From assembly GCF_000271405.2 (NCBI RefSeq), contig NC_018081.1:1232300-1296299 (forward strand): DNA of 64,000 nt, given 5' to 3'. Shown one piece after another: positions 48,799 to 57,506 of the stretch. The translations under genes and the position numbers were made by a program. Source of the stretch: Enterococcus hirae ATCC 9790. Lineage in GTDB: Bacteria; Bacillota; Bacilli; Lactobacillales; Enterococcaceae. Position 1 is the stretch's first letter. Each line of letters starts with the position of its first letter. The notes under the pieces are model-generated. The model did not search any database, had not been told where the DNA came from, and worked only from the letters and a program-made list of their open reading frames with translations.

Positions 48799-49716
48799 AT
48801 GGAGATAATGCAAGCGGGTATCAGAGTTCCAAAAAACCAATTGGTAGAAAAAGTGAAGGAATTACATTTTTCAGAAAAGATTGTTAAACATTTAAATGGG
48901 GCAATAGTGACGAGTGGTACCGTCATGGAAATTATAAATAAAGGAGAATACGTATTAGATATTCCACCGGAAATATTAAAGGGACTAAAAAATGGAACGT
49001 ATCGTTTTGTCTCTGGGAAAGATGGAGTATATGCACAGATTGCTGATAAAAAAAGTGGCGAATTTGTTAAAAATTTGACATTAAAAAATGGAACAAGCGT
49101 TTGTTCAGCTTTAGGTCCTGCGGCAATAGTAGTAGGAGTCATGTTAGAACTTAAAAAAATCGAAGACAAATTAGATGATCTTAATTTGAAAATAGACGAA
49201 GTAATCAAAAATTTTGAAAATGATCGTTACGCAGGTGTAGTTTCTGCTAAAGAGAAATATGAACAATCAGTGTTAATAAAAGATCCTCAAATAAAAAAAC
49301 AGTTATTAGTTAATGTGCTAAATGATATCACTACTGTGAAATATCAATTGTTAAAACAGTTAGAAGGAAAGGTAATCAGTTACCGAAAAAACCGTATGAA
49401 ATTTGGTGATAAAGAAAAGTCAGCAAATGATATTTTGCAAAATATTTTATTTATAAATGAGAGTTTTAATATCCAAGTAAATTGCCTTTCAGATTTAGAT
49501 GAATATGTTGCTTTGAACTATAGCTTAAATCTCCATAAAAAAGATTTGGAAAGCATTTTGACTAGAGAAATGGCGTTAAAATTAGATGAGTATTTTCAAA
49601 AATCAACCAATCCAATAACAGAAGCAATTGATGATATTCATACGTTGATTCATACTATCTCTGATATGATCGAAGCGGATCCTGAGTATATTTTAAGTGG
49701 ATATGTAACGGACTAA
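48799..49716 (+). CDS. Unrecognised 305-residue protein, first gene of an unknown three-gene cassette
   Basis: I do not recognise a family. Residues 1-95 look like a mixed alpha/beta domain (VPKNQLVEKVKELHFSEKIV, GTYRFVSGKDGVYAQIADK). At about 102-122 there is a short hydrophobic Gly/Ala/Val stretch (ALGPAAIVVGVMLEL), directly followed by a heptad-like helix (KKIEDKLDDLNLKIDEVI). The remaining 170 residues are long charged helices. That pattern (soluble head, short hydrophobic segment, coiled coil) could be a membrane-acting or self-assembling effector, but no catalytic motif is visible. ATG 48799 follows GGAGGGG by 8 bases. The coding DNA is markedly AT-rich compared with panE and the mannosidase genes. 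Confidence 0.65.
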   Translation: MEIMQAGIRVPKNQLVEKVKELHFSEKIVKHLNGAIVTSGTVMEIINKGEYVLDIPPEILKGLKNGTYRFVSGKDGVYAQIADKKSGEFVKNLTLKNGTSVCSALGPAAIVVGVMLELKKIEDKLDDLNLKIDEVIKNFENDRYAGVVSAKEKYEQSVLIKDPQIKKQLLVNVLNDITTVKYQLLKQLEGKVISYRKNRMKFGDKEKSANDILQNILFINESFNIQVNCLSDLDEYVALNYSLNLHKKDLESILTREMALKLDEYFQKSTNPITEAIDDIHTLIHTISDMIEADPEYILSGYVTD

Positions 49717-49729
49717 TGGGGGGAAAGCA

Positions 49730-49813
49730 ATGTATAAATGTACAAATTGTGGACGAGAAATATCTGAACCTAAAAAACTATGTGCATATTGTAAAAAAGA
49801 AAAAATAGGATAA
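49730..49813 (+). CDS. 27-residue zinc-ribbon microprotein
   Basis: Below the length that gene finders usually report. The ORF encodes a start Met and Tyr-Lys, then C-T-N-C, ten residues, C-A-Y-C and a Lys-rich end: a CxxC-x10-CxxC zinc-ribbon knuckle. It is led by GGGGGGAAAGC, a strong ribosome binding site 4-5 bases before the ATG, and lies 13 bp after the 305-residue gene and 5 bp before the next one. Spacing, ribosome binding site and four cysteines in two pairs argue that it is real. Partner unknown; probably works with its neighbours. Confidence 0.7.
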   Translation: MYKCTNCGREISEPKKLCAYCKKEKIG

Positions 49814-49818
49814 CGAAT

Positions 49819-50097
49819 GTGAGTAAACGAGCGTTAAAAAAGACAGTAGAATTTACGAATGAAAAGACAGAAGTAATCGGCAACAAGTTCTCTTCTTTGA
49901 AAATAAAACAATTGAAGTCATCAATAAAAATAAATACAAGCATGAAAGAAACAGGTACTAAAGTCAAAACAGAGGTCACTGATACACTAGCCAAAGTTAC
50001 TGAACAACTAGTAAAAAAAGGAAATAGCCAAAAGAAAAAAATAAAAAATAATCTTATCGAAAAATTCATTCTAAATCTATCAAAACACCTTCTTTGA
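49819..50097 (+). CDS. Unrecognised 92-residue basic helical protein, third gene of the cassette
   Basis: The protein is rich in Lys, Thr, Ser and Val and is predicted to be almost all helix. It shows repeated amphipathic patterns (KIKQLKSSIKINTSMKETG, KTEVTDTLAKVTEQLVKKG) that resemble short Lys-rich apolipoprotein- or LEA-like helices. No cysteine is present. GTG 49819 starts 8 bases after AGGAT inside the end of the microprotein gene, suggesting coupled translation. Its last codons lie inside the terminator stem at 50082-50124. Function unknown. Confidence 0.6.
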   Translation: MSKRALKKTVEFTNEKTEVIGNKFSSLKIKQLKSSIKINTSMKETGTKVKTEVTDTLAKVTEQLVKKGNSQKKKIKNNLIEKFILNLSKHLL

Positions 50098-50126
50098 GAC
50101 TAAGAAATTCAAAGAAGGTGTTTTGT
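50082..50126. terminator. Bidirectional terminator closing the cassette
   Basis: AAAACACCTTCTTTGA pairs exactly with TCAAAGAAGGTGTTTT around an 11-base loop; shared with the convergent GH92 gene. Confidence 0.9.
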
Positions 50127-50156
50127 CTTATAGAATAACCAAATAAGTCAGCTTGT

Positions 50157-52307
50157 TTATTTGGTCAAAGAAAAAGGGAAGTCTTCAGCGTCGTGTTTTG
50201 TAGGATTAGGAACAATCCCCAACTGATAAGCAATCGTGCCACCAGTCAACAAGTCTTCATGTGTAAAGAAGAGTTTGCGATAGCTAGTTTCATTTCTTGT
50301 GATCTCATGGATAAATTGTTGTTGTGGGTGATTAGGGCTTGTTTCGATTGTTAGATGTTCACCATTAGACAACGTAAGCACAGCTTTGTCGATTAAAGGC
50401 ATCCCGATGACATATTCACCTGTTCCTGGCGTGACAGGATAAAAGCCTAAACTATTAAAGATATACCAACCTGCCATGCTCCCATTGTCTTCATCTCCTG
50501 GATAACCGGTCGGGGTATCATCAAATGTTTGTGTCAGCAATTGTTTGATCAATGGTTGTGCCATTTCGGGTTTACCAATATAACTGAATAAATAAGGATA
50601 GTGGAAGCTTGGTTGATTGGAGATGGCAACTTGTCCAAACTCGATCGCTGCCATTTCACTCATTTCATGGATCTCAAAACCATAACCGCCAACTTCAAAA
50701 GTCGGTGCTTGGTTACATAATTCAATCAGTTTTTCTTCAAATTGATCTGGTCCACCGTGAGCATTGATCAAACCAGCAAAATCATGGTAAACAGCAAAAC
50801 TACTTTGCCAAGCGCTACCTTCTGCATAATCCTGACCCCAACGTGTGGAAGAAAACGGAGTACGGAATCTTCCTTCGGGATCTTTGGAACGCATGAAGCC
50901 AGTTTCCGGATCAAAGACATTTTGATAATTGAAAGATTGCTTTTGATAGTGTTGTGCGGTTGCTGCTTCATTCAAACCGGTGGCTACTTGGCTGATACAA
51001 AAGTCACTATAAGCGTAATCAAGGGTGTGGTTGATTGATTCGTGGTAAGTATTTGGTACATAACCATATTTTAGATAATCAGTCGTTCCTTGACGTCCGT
51101 AATTTTGTTTTTCACTTTGGATCGTAGCACCTTTTTTCATTGCTTTGAGAAATTCAGCCATTAAATCTTTACGGATTCCCTTAACCGAGGCATCAGCGAT
51201 CACTGCATCAATCAATGTTCCTGGCATGAGTCCACGCTCATCTGGCGAAAGCCATTTTGGTAAAAAGCCAGTTTCACGATAGCTGTTCAAAAAGCCTTCA
51301 AGCATCTCTTCATATTTTTCGACAGCAATCAAAGAGTAAAGTGGATACACTGTTTTATAAGTATCCCAAAAACCATTATTGGTATAAAGTACACCTGGTT
51401 TTACACTTCGACTAGTGGTATCATAATGGATTTTTTGTCCGGTCGAGTCGATTTCATAGAACGTTTGTGGGAATAAAAATACACGGTAGAGATTGTGGTA
51501 AAACGTCCGTAACTGTTGCGGATCATGATGCTCGACTTTGATTCGGTCAAAATAGTTTTGCCATTGTTGTGAACTATTCAGCAAATAGTCATCAGGTGTT
51601 TGATGTAACTCTTGTTCTAGATTAAATAAAGCTTGTTCAGAACTGATGAAGGAAGTACCGAAACGAATGACTTGTTTTTTTACGTCGCCAAAATAAATCG
51701 GAATCGACCCAGCGTCATCGGCTGCTAACTGTGACAATTCCTTTGATTGGATTGGCTGTTCAAAATGTAAGACAAAATAGAACGTAAAATCAGGATCTTC
51801 GGCGCCTGCAAAATGAGTGACTTGTCCTTCAATCGTATAGGGATCTTTTAGAACTAATTGATGTTTACCAGGAAACGACAAAAGTAAACCGCTCTCATTT
51901 TTGTAGTAATCAATGGTTAGGACACCACCGTACATGCTAGGGATCAACGTGGAGCGAATACCATCACGTAATTGGTTGATCGTTAAATGAGTTGGACAGA
52001 ATGTGCTTTCTTCTGGACGATACGAACTTTGTGCATGGAACAGGGTATTTTCAGGTAATAACCCATTGATCGGAGTGAAGACAAAATAGCTGAAGTCACC
52101 CATCCATGGACTTGGCTGATGAGTCAAACGGTAGCCTTGGAAGGTGTGATCGTCAGGATGGAACCACCAGCTACCTTTTTGATCAGTTGTCTGTGGGGCA
52201 AAGTAATTCATCCCAAAAGGAACACCAGTATAAGGCTGGCAGTTCCCATTTGAGAAGTTCGCTTGATTGGCTGTACCGTGACGAGTATCAATATGTTGAA
52301 TGTTCAT
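50157..52307 (-). CDS. GH92 alpha-mannosidase
   Basis: The 716-residue protein opens with DTRHGTANQANFSNGNC and GVPFGMNYFAPQT, has NNGFWDTYKTVYPLYSLI and ends with the GH92 catalytic block GYPGDEDNGSMAGWYIFNSLGFYPVTPG. GH92 enzymes are Ca-dependent inverting exo-alpha-mannosidases, mostly alpha-1,2, which trim high-mannose N-glycans. There is no signal peptide, so it works on imported glycans in the cytosol. Its ATG is one base after the stop of the GntR-LacI gene: the two form one minus-strand operon, divergent from the other mannosidases. Confidence 0.93.
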   Translation of the reverse strand: MNIQHIDTRHGTANQANFSNGNCQPYTGVPFGMNYFAPQTTDQKGSWWFHPDDHTFQGYRLTHQPSPWMGDFSYFVFTPINGLLPENTLFHAQSSYRPEESTFCPTHLTINQLRDGIRSTLIPSMYGGVLTIDYYKNESGLLLSFPGKHQLVLKDPYTIEGQVTHFAGAEDPDFTFYFVLHFEQPIQSKELSQLAADDAGSIPIYFGDVKKQVIRFGTSFISSEQALFNLEQELHQTPDDYLLNSSQQWQNYFDRIKVEHHDPQQLRTFYHNLYRVFLFPQTFYEIDSTGQKIHYDTTSRSVKPGVLYTNNGFWDTYKTVYPLYSLIAVEKYEEMLEGFLNSYRETGFLPKWLSPDERGLMPGTLIDAVIADASVKGIRKDLMAEFLKAMKKGATIQSEKQNYGRQGTTDYLKYGYVPNTYHESINHTLDYAYSDFCISQVATGLNEAATAQHYQKQSFNYQNVFDPETGFMRSKDPEGRFRTPFSSTRWGQDYAEGSAWQSSFAVYHDFAGLINAHGGPDQFEEKLIELCNQAPTFEVGGYGFEIHEMSEMAAIEFGQVAISNQPSFHYPYLFSYIGKPEMAQPLIKQLLTQTFDDTPTGYPGDEDNGSMAGWYIFNSLGFYPVTPGTGEYVIGMPLIDKAVLTLSNGEHLTIETSPNHPQQQFIHEITRNETSYRKLFFTHEDLLTGGTIAYQLGIVPNPTKHDAEDFPFSLTK

Positions 52308-52308
52308 G

Positions 52309-53355
52309 TTAAATCTCCTTTGTTGAGTGTCGTTTAATAAATGAGACTGGTTGGCTCGTATCTTCGGGAATGTTATTTGTTTTGAGCCAAGTGATCAAAG
52401 CATTTCCTGCAAGTTCCCCTAGTTGGTGGAAATCTTGAGCAATCGTTGTTAATGGTGGATCAACTAAAGCGGCTGCTTGGATATCATCGAATCCAACGAT
52501 CGAAAAATCATCTGGGATACGATAGCCTTGTTGTTTTAAATGATTCATCGTTTGAATAGCTACCAGATCGTTTTCGCAGACAAACGCAGTGACCTGATGT
52601 TCATTGATGTAGGTCAGTAACGTTTCAATCGTAGTGCCTTTTGCATCTAAAGTTGTATGAAACGGCAAATTGGCTTTGTCCAAAGCTTCCAGGTAACCCA
52701 AGTATCGTTGTCGGACAGATTGTGGATGCGCCTGTTCACCAAAAAGATAGGCAATCTTTTTATGCCCTTTTGAAATCAAATGAGCCGTAGCCAAAGAACC
52801 ACCTTGGAAATTATCTGAAAGGACAGTTGGAAAAGGAAGTTCATAGATTTTTTTATCTAAAACAACAACTGGGAATTGTTTCAATGATAATTCAAAGAGC
52901 AGATCCAGATGTTGATCGGTCGCAAACGCATAATAAATCATTCCGTCAAATTCTTGCATGATTTCCTTCGCCGTTTTGTTTGCAAGAAAATCAACAGTCG
53001 TCATCATGACTTCTAACTGATTTTCTTGCATCACTGGATTTAGTCCTTTTGTAAAATCTCCGACAGAAAGGTCAGATAAAAAGGGAAGTAGGAACAGGAT
53101 GCGACTATTTTTAATCACATCGTTTCTATTAAGATCACTAGTCGTTGCTTTGACAAAACTGCCTTTTCCTCTGACACGATAAATCAGACCTAATTGTTCT
53201 AATTCAGTTAATGCACGTTTAGAAGTGATTCGACTCACTTGATACTTGGCGGACAATTCCTTTTCGGTAGGTACCTGGCTGTCAACAGGTAACGATCCAT
53301 CAGCAATTGCTTGTTGTAAGTCATGAAAGATTTGTTGGTATAGTGGTTGATTCAT
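52309..53355 (-). CDS. GntR-type HTH / LacI-type sensor transcriptional regulator
   Basis: The 348-residue hybrid regulator has an N-terminal GntR winged helix (1-70: YQQIFHDLQQAI, VPTEKELSAKYQVSRITSKRAL, GKGSFV) and a C-terminal periplasmic-binding-protein-like sensor (ILFLLPFLSD, VVLDKKI, TAFVCENDLVAI, GFDDIQAA). The same domain order is seen in AraR-type repressors. It probably represses the mannosidase genes until mannose or a mannoside binds. Two matching dyads at 53368-53388 and 53476-53493 are likely operators. Start ATG has AAGGTG about 5 bases upstream. Confidence 0.9.
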   Translation of the reverse strand: MNQPLYQQIFHDLQQAIADGSLPVDSQVPTEKELSAKYQVSRITSKRALTELEQLGLIYRVRGKGSFVKATTSDLNRNDVIKNSRILFLLPFLSDLSVGDFTKGLNPVMQENQLEVMMTTVDFLANKTAKEIMQEFDGMIYYAFATDQHLDLLFELSLKQFPVVVLDKKIYELPFPTVLSDNFQGGSLATAHLISKGHKKIAYLFGEQAHPQSVRQRYLGYLEALDKANLPFHTTLDAKGTTIETLLTYINEHQVTAFVCENDLVAIQTMNHLKQQGYRIPDDFSIVGFDDIQAAALVDPPLTTIAQDFHQLGELAGNALITWLKTNNIPEDTSQPVSFIKRHSTKEI

Positions 53356-53367
53356 AAAAGCACCTTC

Positions 53368-53388
53368 TTATAAGATATATCATATAAA
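53368..53388. promoter_or_regulatory. Operator of the GntR-LacI regulator, site 1
   Basis: TTATAAGATATATCATATAA is a near-perfect 20-bp dyad lying about 15 bases upstream of the regulator start codon. The core GATATATC is shared with site 2. Confidence 0.7.
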
Positions 53389-53433
53389 GATCATAGCATA
53401 AAACCACTAAAAGTAAATAAGAAAAATCTCATT

Positions 53434-53449
53434 TTGAAAGCGTAGACAA
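53434..53449 (+). promoter_or_regulatory. cre site (CcpA operator) in the mannosidase divergent region
   Basis: TTGAAAGCGTAGACAA fits WTGNAARCGNWWNCAW at 15 of 16 positions. It overlaps the -35 box of the GH125 promoter. Confidence 0.8.
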
Positions 53450-53493
53450 TTGCAAAGCGACGAGATATAATCCTCTTATGATATATCAATAAA
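53443..53493 (+). promoter_or_regulatory. Promoter of the GH125-GH38-ROK operon with operator site 2
   Basis: TAGACA (53443-53448), 17-base spacer, TATAAT (53466-53471). The operator dyad TTATGATATATCAATAA (53477-53493) covers the expected start point near 53478. Bound regulator would block the start, while CcpA would cover the -35. Confidence 0.75.
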
Positions 53494-53509
53494 GAAAAGA
53501 GGAAAATAA

Positions 53510-54811
53510 ATGGCATATAAAGATATACCGAAGTCAGTTCAACAGTTTATGGATGAAATTACTGCAAAATGTGGGGAAGAGCATGCAGATTGGGCAACGA
53601 ATTTCTCTGCTGCCTTTGCTAATACATTGTTAACGACAGTCAAAAGGCATGAAGACGGGACGACTTTCTTATTAACTGGTGATATTCCAGCGATGTGGTT
53701 GCGTGACTCCACCGCTCAAGTCCGTCCATATTTAGTCATTGCAAAAGAAGATGAAGACTTAGCTTCGATGATTAGTGGGCTTGTCAAAAAACAATTTGAA
53801 TATATCAACATCGATCCATATGCAAACGCATTCAATGAAGAAGCAAATGGAGCGGGGCATCAAAGTGACCATACTGAAATGAATGATTGGATCTGGGAGC
53901 GTAAATATGAAATCGATTCCTTATGTTATCCTATCCAATTAGCTTACTTATTATATAAGAACACTGGTCGAACGGACCAATTGAATGATTCGTTTGTTGA
54001 AGGAATCAAAAAAGCCTTACATGTCTTCAAAACCGAACAAGATCACAATCAATCTCCTTATACTTTCGAAAGAGATACGACGAGGAAAGAAGATACCTTA
54101 GTCAACGACGGGCGTGGAAGTACAGTTGCACCAACTGGAATGACTTGGTCTGGTTTTCGTCCAAGCGATGATGCGTGTCAATATGGCTACCTCGTTCCTT
54201 CAAATATGTTTGCTGTAGTAGTGCTGGGTTATATTGAAGAAATCTTTACGAACATTCTCACGGAAGAAACAAGTAGTAAAGCAATCCTTGAAGAAGCCAA
54301 ACGTTTAAAAGAAGATATCCAAAAAGGAATCGAAGACCATGCGTTGACTAAAAACCAACAAGGAGAAACCATCTATGCTTATGAAGTTGATGGATTAGGA
54401 AACGCTTCTATTATGGATGACAGTAATGTACCTAATTTGATTGCTGCTCCGTATTTAGGTTACTGTTCTACCACAGATGAACAATATTTGGCAACGAGAA
54501 AAACGTTACTAAGTAAAGAGAACCCTTACTTCTATGAAGGGAAATATGCAAAAGGGATCGGATCATCTCACACTCCAGAAAATTACATCTGGCCGATTGC
54601 ATTAGCGATGGAAGGGATGACCACTGAAGATAAAGAAGAGAAAAAGCGGATTTTAGATTTATTAGTTGCGACAGATGCTGGTACACATTTGATGCACGAG
54701 GGGTTTGATGTCGATGATCCAAACAACTACACCAGAGAATGGTTCTCTTGGGCGAACATGATGTTTTGTGAATTAGTGATGGATTACTTTGATATTCGAG
54801 TAGCGAAATAG
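53510..54811 (+). CDS. GH125 exo-alpha-1,6-mannosidase
   Basis: The 433-residue (alpha/alpha)6 barrel protein has the GH125 blocks TGDIPAMWLRDSTAQVRPYL, EIDSLCYPIQLAYLLYKNTG, TGMTWSGFRPSDDACQYGYLVPSNMFA and HEGFDVDDPNNYTREWFSWANMMF. The family removes non-reducing alpha-1,6-mannose from N-glycan cores, with inversion. It has no signal peptide. GAGG lies 8 bases before the ATG. It is the first gene of the plus-strand mannosidase operon. Confidence 0.94.
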   Translation: MAYKDIPKSVQQFMDEITAKCGEEHADWATNFSAAFANTLLTTVKRHEDGTTFLLTGDIPAMWLRDSTAQVRPYLVIAKEDEDLASMISGLVKKQFEYINIDPYANAFNEEANGAGHQSDHTEMNDWIWERKYEIDSLCYPIQLAYLLYKNTGRTDQLNDSFVEGIKKALHVFKTEQDHNQSPYTFERDTTRKEDTLVNDGRGSTVAPTGMTWSGFRPSDDACQYGYLVPSNMFAVVVLGYIEEIFTNILTEETSSKAILEEAKRLKEDIQKGIEDHALTKNQQGETIYAYEVDGLGNASIMDDSNVPNLIAAPYLGYCSTTDEQYLATRKTLLSKENPYFYEGKYAKGIGSSHTPENYIWPIALAMEGMTTEDKEEKKRILDLLVATDAGTHLMHEGFDVDDPNNYTREWFSWANMMFCELVMDYFDIRVAK

Positions 54812-54821
54812 GAGGAATAAA

Positions 54822-57503
54822 ATGAAAAAGAAAGTATATATCATTTCACACAGTCATTGGGATCGTGAATGGTACATGGCTTATGAACAGCATCATATGC
54901 GTTTAGTCGAATTGATGGATGATCTTTTGGAATTATTTGAAACCGATCCAGATTTCAATAGTTTCCATTTAGATGGACAAACGATTATCTTAGATGATTA
55001 TTTACAAGTACGTCCAGAAAAGAAAGAAGCGGTGCAACGAGCAATTGATGCGGGTAAATTAAGGATCGGTCCTTTTTATATTTTACAAGATGATTTCTTG
55101 ATCAGTTCAGAAGCGAATGTCCGTAATATGTTGATTGGAATGGAAGAAAGTAAGAAGTGGGGAACGCCTGTGATGCTCGGTTATTTCCCGGATACTTTTG
55201 GAAATATGGGGCAAACACCACAAATGATGAAACAAGCAGGACTTTCAGCTGCTGCTTTTGGACGAGGCGTAAAACCAATTGGCTTTGATAATCAAGTCTT
55301 GGAAGCAGAAAATTATTCTTCTCAATATTCTGAAATGTGGTGGAAAGGACCAGATAGCACAGAAATCTTTGGGTTACTGTTTGCCAATTGGTACAGTAAT
55401 GGAAATGAGATCCCGGCTGAAAAAGAGAAAGCAAGAGCCTTTTGGGACCAAAAGCTGGCAGATGCAGAGCAATACGCATCAACCGATCATCTGTTGATGA
55501 TGAATGGAGTGGATCATCAACCGGTTCAAAAGGATGTAACAGCAGCAATCAAATTAGCGAATGAATTATATCCAGAGTATGAATTTATCCATTCCAATTT
55601 TGTCGATTATCTTGCAGCGGTGCAAAAGGACTTGCCAGAAGAACTTGGTTCCGTTGAGGGAGAGTTGACCAGTCAGGAAACAGATGGCTGGTATACGTTA
55701 GCGAATACTGCTTCAGCACGTGTCTATTTAAAACAATGGAATACTAAAGTTCAAAGACAAATTGAAAATATTGCTGAGCCATTAGCAACGATGGCTTATG
55801 AAGTTACTGGTAAATACCCCCATGATCAATTAGATTATGCGTGGAAAACGTTGATGCAAAATCATCCACATGACAGTATTTGCGGGTGTTCGGTTGATTC
55901 TGTCCATCGAGAAATGATGACACGTTTTGAAAAAGCAGATGAAGTAGGGAAGTATTTAGCAGAAGAAGCGATCAAACAACTTGCCCAAGCGATCGACACT
56001 AGCAGCTTACCAGCAAAAAGCTATCCTTTCTTAGTTATGAACACGGCTGGATCAGCAAAGACTGGTGAAGCAGAAATAACGATTGAGTTAGAAAGAAAAT
56101 GTTTTGCAGAAGGAATACCTGAGAAATTATATGAAGAATTAGAAAAGCAACCACCAAAAAGCTATCATGTAGAAACATCCAATGGTGAAGAAGTCCCTGC
56201 ATCACTATCAGAAACATTTGTGACGTTTGATTATGATCTGCCAAAAGATCGGTTTAGGATTCCTTACATGGCGAGAAAAATCACGGTCACTTTACCAGTG
56301 AGCGAAATGCCAGCTTTTTCTTGGAACACGTATGTATTAATAGAAGGAAAAGCTAAAGAAGAAAAAGAGACGATGATCCAAAACGATGGACGAGTATTAG
56401 AAAATCAACAAGTTCGGCTAGAGATCAAATCGAATGGCACCTTGACGTTGAAAGACAAATCAACGGGCAAACAACTAGATGAATTATTGACATTCGAAGA
56501 TGTTGGGGATATTGGAAATGAATATATCTTCAAACAGCCTGAAAATGACCAACCTATTTTATCAAAGGAAATTGATCAAAGTACCGTAGAAGTCGTAACT
56601 GATACGAGTGAATTAGCACAAGTAAAAGTTACCCAGGAATTATTGATCCCAGTAGCTGCGGATGAACGTTTAGCAAAAGAACAACAGATGGTCATTGAGT
56701 TTCGTCACCGTAAAGCAGGTCGTTCAAAAGAAAAGCGTGTGTTAGAAGTAACAACTGTTATCACTTTAAGAAAAGACAGCAAAAAAATCGACTTTGAAAC
56801 AAAAGTGAATAATCAAATGGATGATCATCGCTTACGTGTGTTGTTCCCAACAAAGTTACATGTGAAACAACATCAAGCTGATAGTATTTTTGAAGTGGTT
56901 ACCCGTCCCAATGATGTATCAAGTAGTTGGGAAAATCCAACAAATCCACAGCATCAACAGGCGTTCGTTCATTTAGAAGGAAACGATTATGGCGTAACAG
57001 TTGGCAATTATGGATTAAATGAATATGAAGTGATCGATGACAGTGTGATTGCGGTGACTTTACTACGTTGTGTAGGGGAATTAGGAGATTGGGGATATTT
57101 TCCAACACCAGAAGCCCAATGTCATGGGGTACATTGCTTTAACTACAGTATCGAAGTGCATCAGCCAGAAGAAAAATTTGCTAGTTACCATCATGCTTAT
57201 AGCGCACAGATTCCTTTTTCTACCACGCAAATGGCGATTCAAACAGGAACCTTGCCAGCTGAAAACAGCTATTTAACTTGCGAAGGGGAAACGTTTGCAA
57301 TTACTGCTTTGAAACGAAGTAAATTTAGTGATAAAGTAGTGGTGCGTGGGTTTAATCTGTCCGGTCTTGATTCACCATTACAAATCACTAAAAATGGGAA
57401 ACAAGGGGAATTATTGAATCTGCTAGAAGAAACAGTTGAGCAAACGATTGCTCCGACCGTTAGACCTTATGAAATTCGGACAATCGGATTCGAGGAGGAA
57501 TAA
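54822..57503 (+). CDS. GH38 alpha-mannosidase
   Basis: The 893-residue GH38 protein begins with SHSHWDREWYMAYEQHHMR (Zn-binding His and Asp), has the nucleophile Asp124 in GYFPDTFGNMGQ, and a third Zn site in QNHPHDSICGCSVDSVHREM. The C-terminal half is the beta-rich GH38C domain. This intracellular retaining enzyme releases alpha-mannose, often alpha-1,3, from imported oligosaccharides. GGAGG precedes the ATG by 6 bases and only 10 bp separate it from the GH125 gene. Confidence 0.94.
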   Translation: MKKKVYIISHSHWDREWYMAYEQHHMRLVELMDDLLELFETDPDFNSFHLDGQTIILDDYLQVRPEKKEAVQRAIDAGKLRIGPFYILQDDFLISSEANVRNMLIGMEESKKWGTPVMLGYFPDTFGNMGQTPQMMKQAGLSAAAFGRGVKPIGFDNQVLEAENYSSQYSEMWWKGPDSTEIFGLLFANWYSNGNEIPAEKEKARAFWDQKLADAEQYASTDHLLMMNGVDHQPVQKDVTAAIKLANELYPEYEFIHSNFVDYLAAVQKDLPEELGSVEGELTSQETDGWYTLANTASARVYLKQWNTKVQRQIENIAEPLATMAYEVTGKYPHDQLDYAWKTLMQNHPHDSICGCSVDSVHREMMTRFEKADEVGKYLAEEAIKQLAQAIDTSSLPAKSYPFLVMNTAGSAKTGEAEITIELERKCFAEGIPEKLYEELEKQPPKSYHVETSNGEEVPASLSETFVTFDYDLPKDRFRIPYMARKITVTLPVSEMPAFSWNTYVLIEGKAKEEKETMIQNDGRVLENQQVRLEIKSNGTLTLKDKSTGKQLDELLTFEDVGDIGNEYIFKQPENDQPILSKEIDQSTVEVVTDTSELAQVKVTQELLIPVAADERLAKEQQMVIEFRHRKAGRSKEKRVLEVTTVITLRKDSKKIDFETKVNNQMDDHRLRVLFPTKLHVKQHQADSIFEVVTRPNDVSSSWENPTNPQHQQAFVHLEGNDYGVTVGNYGLNEYEVIDDSVIAVTLLRCVGELGDWGYFPTPEAQCHGVHCFNYSIEVHQPEEKFASYHHAYSAQIPFSTTQMAIQTGTLPAENSYLTCEGETFAITALKRSKFSDKVVVRGFNLSGLDSPLQITKNGKQGELLNLLEETVEQTIAPTVRPYEIRTIGFEEE

Positions 57504-57506
57504 GCA

